A DNA stretch of 64,000 bases from Flavivirga jejuensis (GTDB taxonomy: Bacteria; Bacteroidota; Bacteroidia; Flavobacteriales; Flavobacteriaceae). Made by a program: the position numbers and the translations under genes. The stretch spans positions 496,001 through 560,000 of the forward strand of contig NZ_JAUOEL010000002.1 in NCBI RefSeq assembly GCF_030540765.1, in the 5' to 3' direction. Below the pieces are notes generated by a model that was not told the origin of the DNA, did no database searches, and saw only the letters and a program-made list of their open reading frames with translations. This document shows, in pieces, positions 45,800 through 54,405 of the stretch; positions within the stretch are counted from its first letter, which is position 1, and each line of letters begins with the position of its first letter.

Positions 45800-45979
45800 A
45801 TAAAGAGGTTGTCTAAAAAGTGTCATTCTTAAAATTACCAAGCAACAAAATATATTTTGTTTCAAAGGTAGCAGTGAAGCTATAAAGTATCTCTAAAAAT
45901 GTCAATATTTTTAGATAAATATAACGCTTCACTTTGCTCTGGATAACAAAGTTCATCACTTTTTAAACAGCCTCTTTAT
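45800..45979. mobile_element. MITE-like element, copy A
   Basis: The 180-base element ends in inverted arms: ATAAAGAGG-TTGTCTAAAAAGTG at the left, and at the right a complement reading ATAAAGAGG-CTGTTTAAAAAGTG. It has no ORF. Inside are a near-palindrome around CAAAATATATTTTG (45836-45870) and a GTGAAGC/GCTTCAC hairpin. Copy B at 51961-52191 carries the same ends and core in the opposite direction. The position after pckA means it may also end that transcript. Confidence 0.75.
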
Positions 45980-46062
45980 CTTAATTTATTTTACACCCAT
46001 TATTAAGTTTTACGGAATACTAAACTAAAAATTTTATTCCCGAAACTTAAAATTCATATAAC

Positions 46063-46740
46063 ATGAAATATTACATATCTACCTTTATTTTTATACTAAT
46101 TATATCTTTAAGCCACTCACAAACATCTCCCGAAGACAAATTGGGTTCGTGGTATACATATTTTGGAAATCACAGAATATCAGACAAGTTGAGTATCGTT
46201 GCTGGTGGACAAATTTGGGCTTTTGAGCCCGCAACCAACCTAAACTTACTACTTATTAAAGGAGGTTTAAACTATCATATAAATAATAAAATAAAGGTCG
46301 AACTAGGATATAGTTTTTTAGATATTGATAAAAGTATACAGGGTGAAGAAGGGAGTCATATATTTGAAAATAGAATATCAGAACAAATTTCTTTTAAGCA
46401 CAAATTAAATAATTTGCCTGTAGATCATCGATTTAGAATTGAGCATCGTTTATTTAATCTTAGAGTTGGGAACTCGACAAAACATCGATTACGATATCGA
46501 CTGGGTACAAAAATCAAGTTAAATAAAACACTTTTTATACGCGCAAACAACGAAGTTCTTGCTCACATTGAAAAAGATTTTTTTTCGGAAAACAGACTCT
46601 ATGGCGCTCTTGGTATAAACCTTAATAAATCTTGTAATTTACAATTAGGCTATATGCACCGTTTTATAAACGATTTAAACTTACACAGATTACAAATAAG
46701 TTTATTTATTAAAACAGATCATAGAAAGAAAAAAGTTTAA
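46063..46740 (+). CDS. DUF2490 outer-membrane-like protein
   Basis: A 225-residue exported protein: signal peptide about 1-19, then alternating amphipathic strands of a small beta-barrel (GSWYTYFGNHRISDKLSIVAGGQIWAFEP; HRFRIEHRLFNLR; LRYRLGTKIKLN), the pattern of DUF2490. Probably located in the outer membrane; its function is unknown. Single gene. Confidence 0.88.
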   Translation: MKYYISTFIFILIISLSHSQTSPEDKLGSWYTYFGNHRISDKLSIVAGGQIWAFEPATNLNLLLIKGGLNYHINNKIKVELGYSFLDIDKSIQGEEGSHIFENRISEQISFKHKLNNLPVDHRFRIEHRLFNLRVGNSTKHRLRYRLGTKIKLNKTLFIRANNEVLAHIEKDFFSENRLYGALGINLNKSCNLQLGYMHRFINDLNLHRLQISLFIKTDHRKKKV

Positions 46741-46746
46741 TAGTTG

Positions 46747-46828
46747 TGGCATTACGAAGCTTATTATTATTCGATGTGATAATCTTTCTAATTTAGAGGG
46801 ATGACTTCGTCGTATTTCCTCGTAATGA
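46747..46828. repeat. Degenerate ATTGCGAG-type intergenic repeat
   Basis: GGCATTACGAAGC at one end and CTTCGTCGTATTTCCTCGTAATGA at the other form imperfect complementary arms in the pattern of the common bacterial repeat CATTGCGAG...CTTCGTC..CTCGCAATG. It lies between the convergent DUF2490 and rlmF genes and may act as a terminator. Confidence 0.6.
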
Positions 46829-46837
46829 TATATTTGT

Positions 46838-47734
46838 TTAAGTTATAAAAGTCCAAGCAACAATACGCGATATTTTATTGCCTTGTCCCATATTAATAAC
46901 TTTAACTTCTGTAGCTCCCATTTTTTTTAAAGACACCTGTATGCCTCTTACTAAATCTTTTTTAGAAACCAATGTTGTATACCAAATACATTGGTCTTTA
47001 AACAAAGAACTCTCATATAAATAGTTATGAATAAAAGCTTTTTCACCTCCTTTATACCAAAGCTCGTTATGTGTTCCTGAAAAATTTCGGACAACATCAA
47101 TCACTTTCTTATTTAAACCTTTTAGTTTTCGAGTAGTTGCCTCTATAGCTTCTGTTTCCGATTTATAAAAAGGGGGATTGCAAATTGCTGCAGCAAATGT
47201 ATCCGATTCTTTTAAAACACCCTTTAAAATGTTTGAACTATTAATTTGGTGCCTTAATTTAATCGAGTGATCCAATTTGTTTTTTGAAATAATTTTCTGT
47301 GCATTATGTAACGACCTTTCATCAATATCTGTACCTACAAAATTCCAATTGTATTCAGCATTACCAAGAATTGGATAGATACAACTAGCACCTGTTCCTA
47401 TATCTAAAACATGCGTGTTTTTATCAATATTCGATTGTTTTAGTAAATCTGCCAAATGATGTATGTAATCGACACGTCCAGGAATTGGAGGGCATAAATT
47501 GGTATCGGGAAATTCCCAGAATTCAATGTTATAATGAGTAACCAACAGCGCTGTGTTTAATGCCTTTACTGCCTTTGGATTTGCAAAATCAATTGTTTGA
47601 GTTTGATATTTATTTTCGAACACAAACAATTTTAAATCTGGATACGCATAGCATAAAACATCTAAGTCATATCCAGATTTATGTTTGTTATTTGGGTGAA
47701 AATCGGTGTTTGTTTTGATAATGTTTGTTTTAAT
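46838..47734 (-). CDS. rlmF: 23S rRNA (adenine(1618)-N6)-methyltransferase RlmF
   Basis: Methylates A1618 of 23S rRNA with S-adenosylmethionine. Motifs: SAM site VLDIGTGASCIYPILG, catalytic CNPPFY, and IDFANPKAVKALN with LCPPIPGRVDYIHHLADLL typical of RlmF. The conventional start codon at 47629 (TTG) would cut off the conserved N-terminus; upstream codons in frame encode HPNNKHKSGYDLDVL...YPDLKLF, matching the family. The frame is open back to an ATT at 47734, just after an in-frame stop and 7 bases past the VOC gene stop, giving MKTNIIKTNTDFHPNNKHK if ATT initiates (298 residues). Last gene of a four-gene operon. Confidence 0.88.
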   Translation of the reverse strand: MKTNIIKTNTDFHPNNKHKSGYDLDVLCYAYPDLKLFVFENKYQTQTIDFANPKAVKALNTALLVTHYNIEFWEFPDTNLCPPIPGRVDYIHHLADLLKQSNIDKNTHVLDIGTGASCIYPILGNAEYNWNFVGTDIDERSLHNAQKIISKNKLDHSIKLRHQINSSNILKGVLKESDTFAAAICNPPFYKSETEAIEATTRKLKGLNKKVIDVVRNFSGTHNELWYKGGEKAFIHNYLYESSLFKDQCIWYTTLVSKKDLVRGIQVSLKKMGATEVKVINMGQGNKISRIVAWTFIT

Positions 47735-47741
47735 TTAAAGC

Positions 47742-48170
47742 CTAGTCTTCTTCAACTGTATTTCCTTTTTCATCTAATACTAAATCGGGATTAAAAGCTA
47801 TTTCCCATAGGTTTCCATCTGGATCTGAAATATAGCTACTATAGCCTCCCCAAAAAACACTTTCTGGTTTTTTAACAATATGGACTCCTTTTGCCTCTAA
47901 TGAAGCAATCAATTCATCAACCTCCTCTTTTGTTCTAGTATTAAAAGCCAAAGAAAATGCTTTAAATCCAGTTCCTTCAGGACTAACCCCTGCATCTTCT
48001 GCTAATTTCTCTCTTGGATAAAGCGACAATAAAAGGCCATTTAATTGAAAAAAAGAAATGCCGTCATTACTAGATTTCATCTTTTTCCAACCAAACTTGT
48101 TTTCATAAAAATCATTTGACACTTTTAAATCATTCACTCCCAATCCAACTATAGTTAACCTTTGTTCCAT
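47742..48170 (-). CDS. VOC (glyoxalase-fold) family protein
   Basis: A 142-residue vicinal-oxygen-chelate protein: VGLGVNDLKVSNDFYENKFGWK at the start, then GFKAFSLAFNTRTKEEVDEL and ISDPDGNLWEIAFNPDL near the end, where the metal-binding Glu lies. Family members bind metals for lyases, dioxygenases or drug resistance; the substrate here is unknown. Within the tight MATE-unknown-VOC-rlmF operon, 35 bases after the preceding gene. Confidence 0.92.
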   Translation of the reverse strand: MEQRLTIVGLGVNDLKVSNDFYENKFGWKKMKSSNDGISFFQLNGLLLSLYPREKLAEDAGVSPEGTGFKAFSLAFNTRTKEEVDELIASLEAKGVHIVKKPESVFWGGYSSYISDPDGNLWEIAFNPDLVLDEKGNTVEED

Positions 48171-48205
48171 ATTATTTATTCTAAGTCTTTATCACTAAAA
48201 CCCAT

Positions 48206-48748
48206 TTAATCATCAAGTTCTTCCCTTATTATTTTTGAAATATTTTTTCGTTGTTTTTTAATTCTTTCAGATTTATTTTTTGCTTCATAGTTTCCCTTAT
48301 CAGAATCAAAATGTATAAAACTTTGTGCCAATACAGAGCCTTCTCTTATCATCAACCCATTGTATTTACAATCTTTATATCCACAATTGTGTTTTGAATA
48401 CTCACCAAAATTCCTATGATTTATTTTCTTTTCAGATAATATTCTTTCTTGATTCTTTTTAATAGCATCCCAAATCTTCGCCTCATCAGCAATAGTTAGA
48501 TCAGCTCCCAAAGTAATTAAATTGAAATAGGTTGAAGGATCTTTTAATTGATAAAAATTAAATGTTTTTTCAAAAACTGTATTGGCATAATCTCTAATTT
48601 CAATTTTCATTGAAAGATTAAGTTTTTTATTTTCACAAATGGACCTGTATAAACCCAAAGTATTAAAGTCTGTATATTTTTTATAATTATCTATATAATG
48701 TATATACTCACTTTTACTACATGTATTAAATTGTTTGCCTATTTTCAT
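48206..48748 (-). CDS. Hypothetical protein
   Basis: A 180-residue cytosolic protein rich in lysine, with no family that I recognise. The middle carries a Cys/His group, HNCGYKDCKYNGL, that could bind metal, and the C-terminus is highly charged (KNKSERIKKQRKNISK). It sits in an operon, 9 bases after the MATE gene. Confidence 0.7.
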   Translation of the reverse strand: MKIGKQFNTCSKSEYIHYIDNYKKYTDFNTLGLYRSICENKKLNLSMKIEIRDYANTVFEKTFNFYQLKDPSTYFNLITLGADLTIADEAKIWDAIKKNQERILSEKKINHRNFGEYSKHNCGYKDCKYNGLMIREGSVLAQSFIHFDSDKGNYEAKNKSERIKKQRKNISKIIREELDD

Positions 48749-48757
48749 TTTATAAAA

Positions 48758-50164
48758 TTAGACTTTTACGGTTTTCCAATGTCCTTTTTTAAACCAAACA
48801 ATAGCAACAATAGCGATTAATACTTCTGCAAAAGTAATAGCCCAAAATACACCACTAGGTCCAAAATCTAAGGTAATTGCCATAACATATGCAAAAGGCA
48901 ATTGTAATAACCAAAAACATACAAAGTTAATATATGTAGGTGTTTTGGTATCTCCTGCCCCATTAAAAGCATTTATAACAACCATACCATATCCATAAAA
49001 AATATAACCTGCTGCTATAACTCGTAAACATAAGCTTCCATATTTAACAACATCTGGAGTATTATTAAACAACACTATTATTTGTGGCGCAAACACTAAA
49101 TAAATAATAGAAACTACTCCCATAAAATAAGCACTATATTTTCCTGTTTTCCAAACAGATTGCTCGGCACGCTCAGGCTCATTTGCTCCCAAATTTTGTC
49201 CAACTAAAGTTGCAGCAGCATTACTCATTCCCCATGCTGGCATTATAGTAAACATCATCACACGTATCGCTATGGTATAACCTGCTAATACTTCACTACC
49301 AAACTCGCTCATAATACGCATTAAAAATACCCAAGAGGAGGTTCCTATTAAAAACTGACCAATACCTCCAAGCGATACTTTAATTAAATTAAACATAACC
49401 CCCACACGAAGCACTAAGTCCTTTACACCTACTTTTATTTTACTATAACCGAAAAACAAAATAGCTAATTGAAATACGACTGCTGTACCACGACCAATAG
49501 TAGTCGCTATGGCGGCACCTTCAACTCCAAAAGCAGGGATCGGTCCGAAACCAAAAATAAACATGGGATCTAAAATAATATTGAGTCCATTTGATAAAAT
49601 TAATGTCCACATGGCTGCCGAGGCATTTCCCGCACCTCGAAAAATCGCATTGATTAAAAATAGTAACATAATAGTTATGTTACCACCTAAAAGCACTTTT
49701 GTATATCCATAACCCTCTGCTATAAGATCTGGCTCCCCTCCCATAAGTCCTAAGATTTCTTTAGGATATAGTATCCCTATCACACTAATAGCGGCAGCAA
49801 CTAAGACTCCAAGAAAAATAACTTGAACCGCTGCATTCGAGGCTCCTTTTAAATCTTTTTCGCCCACACGCCTTGCAACGATAGCAGTTGCTGCCATACT
49901 TAAGCCAATGGCAACAGCATATACCAAAGTAATAACAGATTCTGTTAAACCAATAGTTGCCACTGCATTTACACTAACCTGAGACACATACAAGATATCC
50001 ACAAGTGCAAAAATGGACTCCATGAGCATTTCTAAAATCATAGGAATAGATAGCATAAATACCGCACGACGAATACTGCCTGAAGTAAAGTTTTGCTCTT
50101 TACCTGTCACAGCTATTTTTAAATATTGTATAAATTGTTTTAAAGATATTTTATTTGATTGCAT
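48758..50164 (-). CDS. MATE-family multidrug efflux transporter
   Basis: An inner-membrane cation antiporter of 468 residues with twelve helices, typical of the NorM/DinF-type MATE fold: SIRRAVFMLSIPMILEMLMESIFALVDILYVS at helix 1, IVARRVGEKD in loop 2-3, and the matching second half GTSSWVFLMRIMSEFG and TLVGQNLGANEPERAEQSVWKTG. It probably exports drugs or metabolic by-products. It leads the four-gene operon. Confidence 0.95.
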   Translation of the reverse strand: MQSNKISLKQFIQYLKIAVTGKEQNFTSGSIRRAVFMLSIPMILEMLMESIFALVDILYVSQVSVNAVATIGLTESVITLVYAVAIGLSMAATAIVARRVGEKDLKGASNAAVQVIFLGVLVAAAISVIGILYPKEILGLMGGEPDLIAEGYGYTKVLLGGNITIMLLFLINAIFRGAGNASAAMWTLILSNGLNIILDPMFIFGFGPIPAFGVEGAAIATTIGRGTAVVFQLAILFFGYSKIKVGVKDLVLRVGVMFNLIKVSLGGIGQFLIGTSSWVFLMRIMSEFGSEVLAGYTIAIRVMMFTIMPAWGMSNAAATLVGQNLGANEPERAEQSVWKTGKYSAYFMGVVSIIYLVFAPQIIVLFNNTPDVVKYGSLCLRVIAAGYIFYGYGMVVINAFNGAGDTKTPTYINFVCFWLLQLPFAYVMAITLDFGPSGVFWAITFAEVLIAIVAIVWFKKGHWKTVKV

Positions 50165-50468
50165 TTTGATTGTATTATATATAAATAGTTACCAAACACA
50201 TAAAGTGGCTTGGTGTTTTTTTACTCGAGAGAACCTCGACACGGTTACGGAAGTGAAATTAAACAATCATATTACAAAGATATAAAATTAATTTTAAGGC
50301 AATGATATATTTATGTAACCTACACATCTTTTAGTTTATAAAAAAAATCCTTCTCATACATGTCTTTATCCTTTATAAATAAGTTTTGTACTGTAACTTA
50401 TAACAATTTCAGTCAGAAATAAGACCAAAAACAATAAAGAAGGTCTTTAATTTTAAATATTTAATATC
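50165..50468. other. 304-base intergenic region
   Basis: Promoter region for the MATE operon and the divergent lyase-lectin gene. TAAGTTTTG at 50380-50388 resembles a -7 box with one extra spacer base. No gene or strong hairpin is found. Confidence 0.4.
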
Positions 50469-51953
50469 ATGAAAAAAAAATACTTATTAATCGTTATTTC
50501 CTTTCTAACAGGAACAATCCAATTATTGGATGCACAAACATTGTCTCATAATTTTAATAATGGAAGCCTTGGGCCTTTTTATGAGTGCTCTACACAAAGC
50601 CCAAATTACTCACAAGTTGTGAATAGCAGAGTTAAAACCCATTGGCAAGAGTCTTCTTACAATGGATCAAGATCAACAAAAGGCGCTGAATTCTGTGCTA
50701 ATAATTGGGATACAACCAAAGAAGGCTGGATGGGATTTACTATGAATTTAGGTCCCGATTATCCAACAAACAAAACTGCTGGAATCGCTCAAATTTTTCA
50801 GTTTTACAGCTCTACATTCTGGTCATGGGCAGCATTGATAAATATCATGAATGGCGATCTGCAGATTACTCATAGATCTAATGGTGGAACAAGTGGTAAC
50901 ACCAACGCTGTTATATATTCCAATTTTCCAAAAAACACAAATATGGATATCATAATACATTTTGTACTATCTGCTTCAAATGCTGGATTAATTCAAATTT
51001 GGGTTAATGGAGTAAGCAGGTACTATGCCAATAATATCAATTTTGGTTATGCCGAAAGTTGGAGTAATGATGTACAGTCTAGCCAATATTCATATGTCGA
51101 TTTAAAATTGGGACAGTATAATTACGATGATGCCAACTATACAAACAACGAGACAAGAACGGTATATTATGATAATGTGACTTGGTACGATGGTTCGAAT
51201 GGTTATTCTATAGTAGATCCATCTGGTGGTGGTAGCAGTGCAAACTTCCGATTGGTAAAACGAAATGCAACAGGATTTGCCATGGATGGCGGTAGTGGGG
51301 GATCTAATGGACAGAGTATAGAATTGTATAACAACATAAATCATGCAAACCTTACCTGGACAGAAATTAACAGAGGTGGAGGCTATTATTCTTATCAAAA
51401 ATTAAACACCAATTATTGCATTGATGGAGGAAATGGTGGAGCTAATGGCCAGGATGTGTACCTATGGACTTGTAGTGATAACAATCAAAACCAACATTGG
51501 TTGAAAATAAACGCTGGTAATGGTCATTATAGATTGCAAAAACGAAACGCCTCTGGTTATTCTATTGATGGCGGCAACGGAGGAACATCCAACCAAAATG
51601 TATATTTGTGGTCTTCTAGCAGTACCACTCAAAACCAGCAGTGGCGGTTTGATGGTGTAAGTACAGCAAAATCTGCAGAACAAAAAACTGAAGCAGAAGA
51701 GCTAACAGAAAACTCAAACGCATTTAATGTATATCCAAATCCTGTAAATAATGAGCTTAATATTAAGCTTAATGACTACTACGATGAAGAGACATTTATA
51801 GCACTATACTCTATTCATGGACAAAAAATAACTCAAGTTAAACCTAGTAATCATGAAGTTAAGCTTGATTTATCAAGATTACATAGTGGAGTTTATATTT
51901 TAATGGTAAATAATAAATCTGAAAGTTTAACCAAAAAGATTGTAAAACTATAA
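50469..51953 (+). CDS. T9SS-exported polysaccharide-lyase-like protein with ricin-type lectin domain
   Basis: A secreted 494-residue protein. Signal peptide about 1-22; a beta-jelly-roll about 25-255 of the heparin-lyase-I/PL20 type (GWMGFTMNLGPDYP; YVDLKLGQYNYDD; VYYDNVTWYDG); a ricin B-like carbohydrate-binding domain about 264-396 with repeated IDGG-GG-NGQ-VYLW and QNQ-W segments; and a C-terminal T9SS sorting domain (VYPNPVNNELNIKLN ... SGVYILMVNNK). It likely binds and cleaves an acidic glycan, but the exact lyase family is uncertain. The locus ends in a mobile element. Confidence 0.88.
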   Translation: MKKKYLLIVISFLTGTIQLLDAQTLSHNFNNGSLGPFYECSTQSPNYSQVVNSRVKTHWQESSYNGSRSTKGAEFCANNWDTTKEGWMGFTMNLGPDYPTNKTAGIAQIFQFYSSTFWSWAALINIMNGDLQITHRSNGGTSGNTNAVIYSNFPKNTNMDIIIHFVLSASNAGLIQIWVNGVSRYYANNINFGYAESWSNDVQSSQYSYVDLKLGQYNYDDANYTNNETRTVYYDNVTWYDGSNGYSIVDPSGGGSSANFRLVKRNATGFAMDGGSGGSNGQSIELYNNINHANLTWTEINRGGGYYSYQKLNTNYCIDGGNGGANGQDVYLWTCSDNNQNQHWLKINAGNGHYRLQKRNASGYSIDGGNGGTSNQNVYLWSSSSTTQNQQWRFDGVSTAKSAEQKTEAEELTENSNAFNVYPNPVNNELNIKLNDYYDEETFIALYSIHGQKITQVKPSNHEVKLDLSRLHSGVYILMVNNKSESLTKKIVKL

Positions 51954-51960
51954 GAAAGTA

Positions 51961-52191
51961 AAAAAGGTACTGTCTAAAAAGTGATGAACTTTGTTATCCA
52001 GAGCAAAGCATTTGTTATGCTATGTTTGCGAAAAGTTAGTATCATCAGAAGGAGGCACGACTGAACAGCCTTATTTATCTAAAAATTAAAACATTAAGAG
52101 ATGCTCCACGGCTTTGCTTCTACCTTCGAAACAAAATATATTTTGTTTCGAAGGTAATATTCAGAAATGACACTTTTTAGACGACCTCTTT
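51961..52191. mobile_element. MITE-like element, copy B (inverted)
   Basis: About 230 bases, in the opposite direction to copy A. Ends read TGTCTAAAAAGTGATGAAC on the left and a complement of TCGTCTAAAAAGTG with CCTCTTTAT on the right. The run TTTGTTATCCAGAGCAAAG near the left end is the exact complement of CTTTGCTCTGGATAACAAA in copy A. A perfect palindrome of 36 bases lies at 52121-52156. Copy B also has a block of about 70 bases missing from A. No ORF. Confidence 0.75.
52121..52156. repeat. 36-bp perfect palindrome in MITE copy B
   Basis: Left half TACCTTCGAAACAAAATA and right half TATTTTGTTTCGAAGGTA are exact complements with no spacer. The equivalent place in copy A is imperfect. It may be a cruciform or transposase contact site. 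Confidence 0.7.
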
Positions 52192-52470
52192 ATTTTATAA
52201 ATTTCTCCATGTCTTATTTTAAATACCATTCTATTTTTCATAAAATGACTCCATAAACTTTTTTAATCTGGTAGTATTTGAGCACTTTTCTCTTTTATTA
52301 CTTTTATTTTTATGGTTATAAAATTCTATTCAAATAAACAATTCATACTATTTTTTTGTTTTTTGTCGATTATTTCGTCTTTTTAACGTAATCTTTTTCA
52401 TTCATTTGTGCAATCAAGCTAATATTTATAGTTATGCATAATTTTTACAAACTAATTTATAATCAATCTT

Positions 52471-53550
52471 ATGAAAATTTTAAAAATTGCGTTATTACTA
52501 ACCATTATTTCTTGCTTAACTTATTCATGTAGTAAGGACGATGATTCTACCAATGAAAATTTAGCCAATCAACAAAATGAACTTGAAGAAGCTAACATTC
52601 CTTTAGAAGATTTAAATTCAGGTATCTCTATTGAAGGAGCTACAAAAAACACAGGTACACCGCCGCAACCTACTGGTGATGTAAATATTGAAATAAGTTC
52701 TGATAAAGTTGAAGCTTTTCAAAAAGCTGGGTTTAACCTAAAGTTTTCTACAACAGAAACCGACATTGCTGGGGCTTACTTATTATTTAAAGATTCTGAT
52801 AATAATACTGCTTCTGATTATTTTGATATTCCAGTTTCAGAGTTAACCACATATAATAAATCTGGTGATACTAAGGGTAATAAATCTTCAAAAAGGAATC
52901 TATTATTTAAGTCTAATAACAAACTGGAAGATGGTGAGTATGAAATCGATGTAAATTTTGGGGATTCTTTTCCTCCAGGAAAATTTTGTGCCGATTTGTG
53001 TATTTATGATCAAGAAAATAACATTAGTCAAATCGTTACTGTTTGTGTAGAAGTAGAAGCATGGGGTGGTAATGCATCTATTGTTGGAGAATGGCTTCTA
53101 GAAGAAAATAGTTTTGATAATAAACTTACGCTTGATTGTGAAAATGAAGAAACTATTGAAGTTGATCATAGTCAGATTATTAAAGAAGAGTTCATATTTA
53201 ATGTTGACAGTAATGGTGACTTTTATATAACTAGTTATGAAGAATATAAATTTTTAGATTACGAAGCTTCATCAAATAATTGTAGTGCTACTTATTCTGA
53301 TGATATTGAAAAATATAGTGACAAAGAAACTGGTAAATGGGCTTATAATGAAACTAATAACACTTTAACATTAGTATCATTTAAATATGAAGACTTTATC
53401 GAACCTCAATATAGTGGAGATTATCCTAATGGGTATTTATTATATGAAGGAGACAAAGTAGAAGTTATTGGTGGAAAACTAGTAATTACTGAAACCTACA
53501 CAGATGGGGATGAAACTTACACTTACATATATACTTTCGTAAGAAAATAA
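52471..53550 (+). CDS. Hypothetical lipoprotein with lipocalin-like C-terminal domain
   Basis: A 359-residue surface or periplasmic lipoprotein: signal with lipobox TYSC (Cys about 20), an acidic linker SKDDDSTNENL, a middle beta domain about 65-200, and a C-terminal domain starting IVGEWLLEENSFDN that resembles lipocalin-like domains of Bacteroidota lipoproteins. Function unknown. It has a good terminator after it, so it is separate from the protease cluster. Confidence 0.8.
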   Translation: MKILKIALLLTIISCLTYSCSKDDDSTNENLANQQNELEEANIPLEDLNSGISIEGATKNTGTPPQPTGDVNIEISSDKVEAFQKAGFNLKFSTTETDIAGAYLLFKDSDNNTASDYFDIPVSELTTYNKSGDTKGNKSSKRNLLFKSNNKLEDGEYEIDVNFGDSFPPGKFCADLCIYDQENNISQIVTVCVEVEAWGGNASIVGEWLLEENSFDNKLTLDCENEETIEVDHSQIIKEEFIFNVDSNGDFYITSYEEYKFLDYEASSNNCSATYSDDIEKYSDKETGKWAYNETNNTLTLVSFKYEDFIEPQYSGDYPNGYLLYEGDKVEVIGGKLVITETYTDGDETYTYIYTFVRK

Positions 53551-53612
53551 ATAGTTAGTTATTGTATAATAAGTTGTCTTTATAGTAATTTGTTATACCA
53601 TCCATATTTTAT

Positions 53613-53640
53613 AAAAGAGAAGTTAATAGCTTCTCTTTTT
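53613..53640 (+). terminator. Rho-independent terminator
   Basis: AAAAGAGAAG pairs with CTTCTCTTTT and a T-run follows, 62 bases after the lipoprotein gene. Confidence 0.8.
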
Positions 53641-53987
53641 TATTTATATAAATTCAGTGCTAAGTTTAAGGTAAATAAACCTCTTAATTATACTATCTTT
53701 TTTATAAGTTCTGCATCCTATTTATTCTATTACTATACTTATCTCTATCAAACATGTTTTTGAGTTTATACTATATATTTTACTCTACAGTAGAGTCTCA
53801 TAAAAAACAGCTCATAATATTTTTATATTATCCTTTATTTGCTCTTTTTTAAATATCCTTTTGTAACTTTTGATTTCTTATAGTAGTTATAAAATTCTTT
53901 TAAAAGAAGATTTTATTCCGAATTTACCACACACATATACGAAATTTCTTCTTTAAAAATATATTTTATTATATTAACAAACTGATA

Positions 53988-54003
53988 TACCCATAATTGG
54001 GTA
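53988..54003. promoter_or_regulatory. Candidate NarL-type operator, site 1
   Basis: TACCCAT-AA-TTGGGTA is an inverted pair of heptamers in the 7-2-7 spacing used by NarL/FixJ regulators; the left arm fits the heptamer consensus TACYYMT. The next base string ATTGGGTATGTTTT recurs exactly at site 2. It is 58 bases before the first gene of the protease/kinase cluster, so the cluster's own response regulator is the natural ligand. Confidence 0.6.
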
Positions 54004-54061
54004 TGTTTTTACGTGAAATTATATGGCACATTTGCAGTATTAATTAACTAATCCAACTTTT

Positions 54062-54397
54062 ATGAAAAAACTAGTCTCTCCTTTTACGATGTTTTTATTT
54101 GGTATTATAGTTTTTGCTACTATCATGATAATAACACGTAAATTGAATCTCAATTTTGAAAATGATCTTCTCTTTTGGTTTTATTGTGTTTTAATAGCTC
54201 TCGTTATTACTACCATGAGTATATCTGTTTACAGTATGATAAGCCAAAACCGTAAATCTGGTAAAAATCCTTTTACTCAAATTAATACCCAAGGTATTGC
54301 TATTGCTGGCACTATGCCTCTTTTGGAAAAAGTATCTACCATTAATACTTCTGGTGCTATTGCTGTGTTTGTTTTAGTTTATTTTTTAATCCATTAG
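54062..54397 (+). CDS. Small three-helix membrane protein
   Basis: A 111-residue protein with hydrophobic segments at about 10-28, 36-62 and 95-110 and a hydrophilic region between (SQNRKSGKNPFTQINTQGIAIAG). No known family. It is the first gene of the cluster leading to a trypsin-like protease (8-base gap), and could be its membrane anchor, regulator or target. Confidence 0.7.
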   Translation: MKKLVSPFTMFLFGIIVFATIMIITRKLNLNFENDLLFWFYCVLIALVITTMSISVYSMISQNRKSGKNPFTQINTQGIAIAGTMPLLEKVSTINTSGAIAVFVLVYFLIH

Positions 54398-54405
54398 TAT
54401 AAAAT

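Larger units (their letters stand above)
51954..52470. other. 517-base intergenic region
   Basis: First half is the MITE copy B; the rest is AT-rich with no gene or exact -7 box. Confidence 0.5.
53551..54061. other. 511-base intergenic region
   Basis: Contains the terminator at 53613-53640 and a NarL-type inverted site at 53988-54003. The rest is AT-rich; no gene is seen. Confidence 0.5.
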
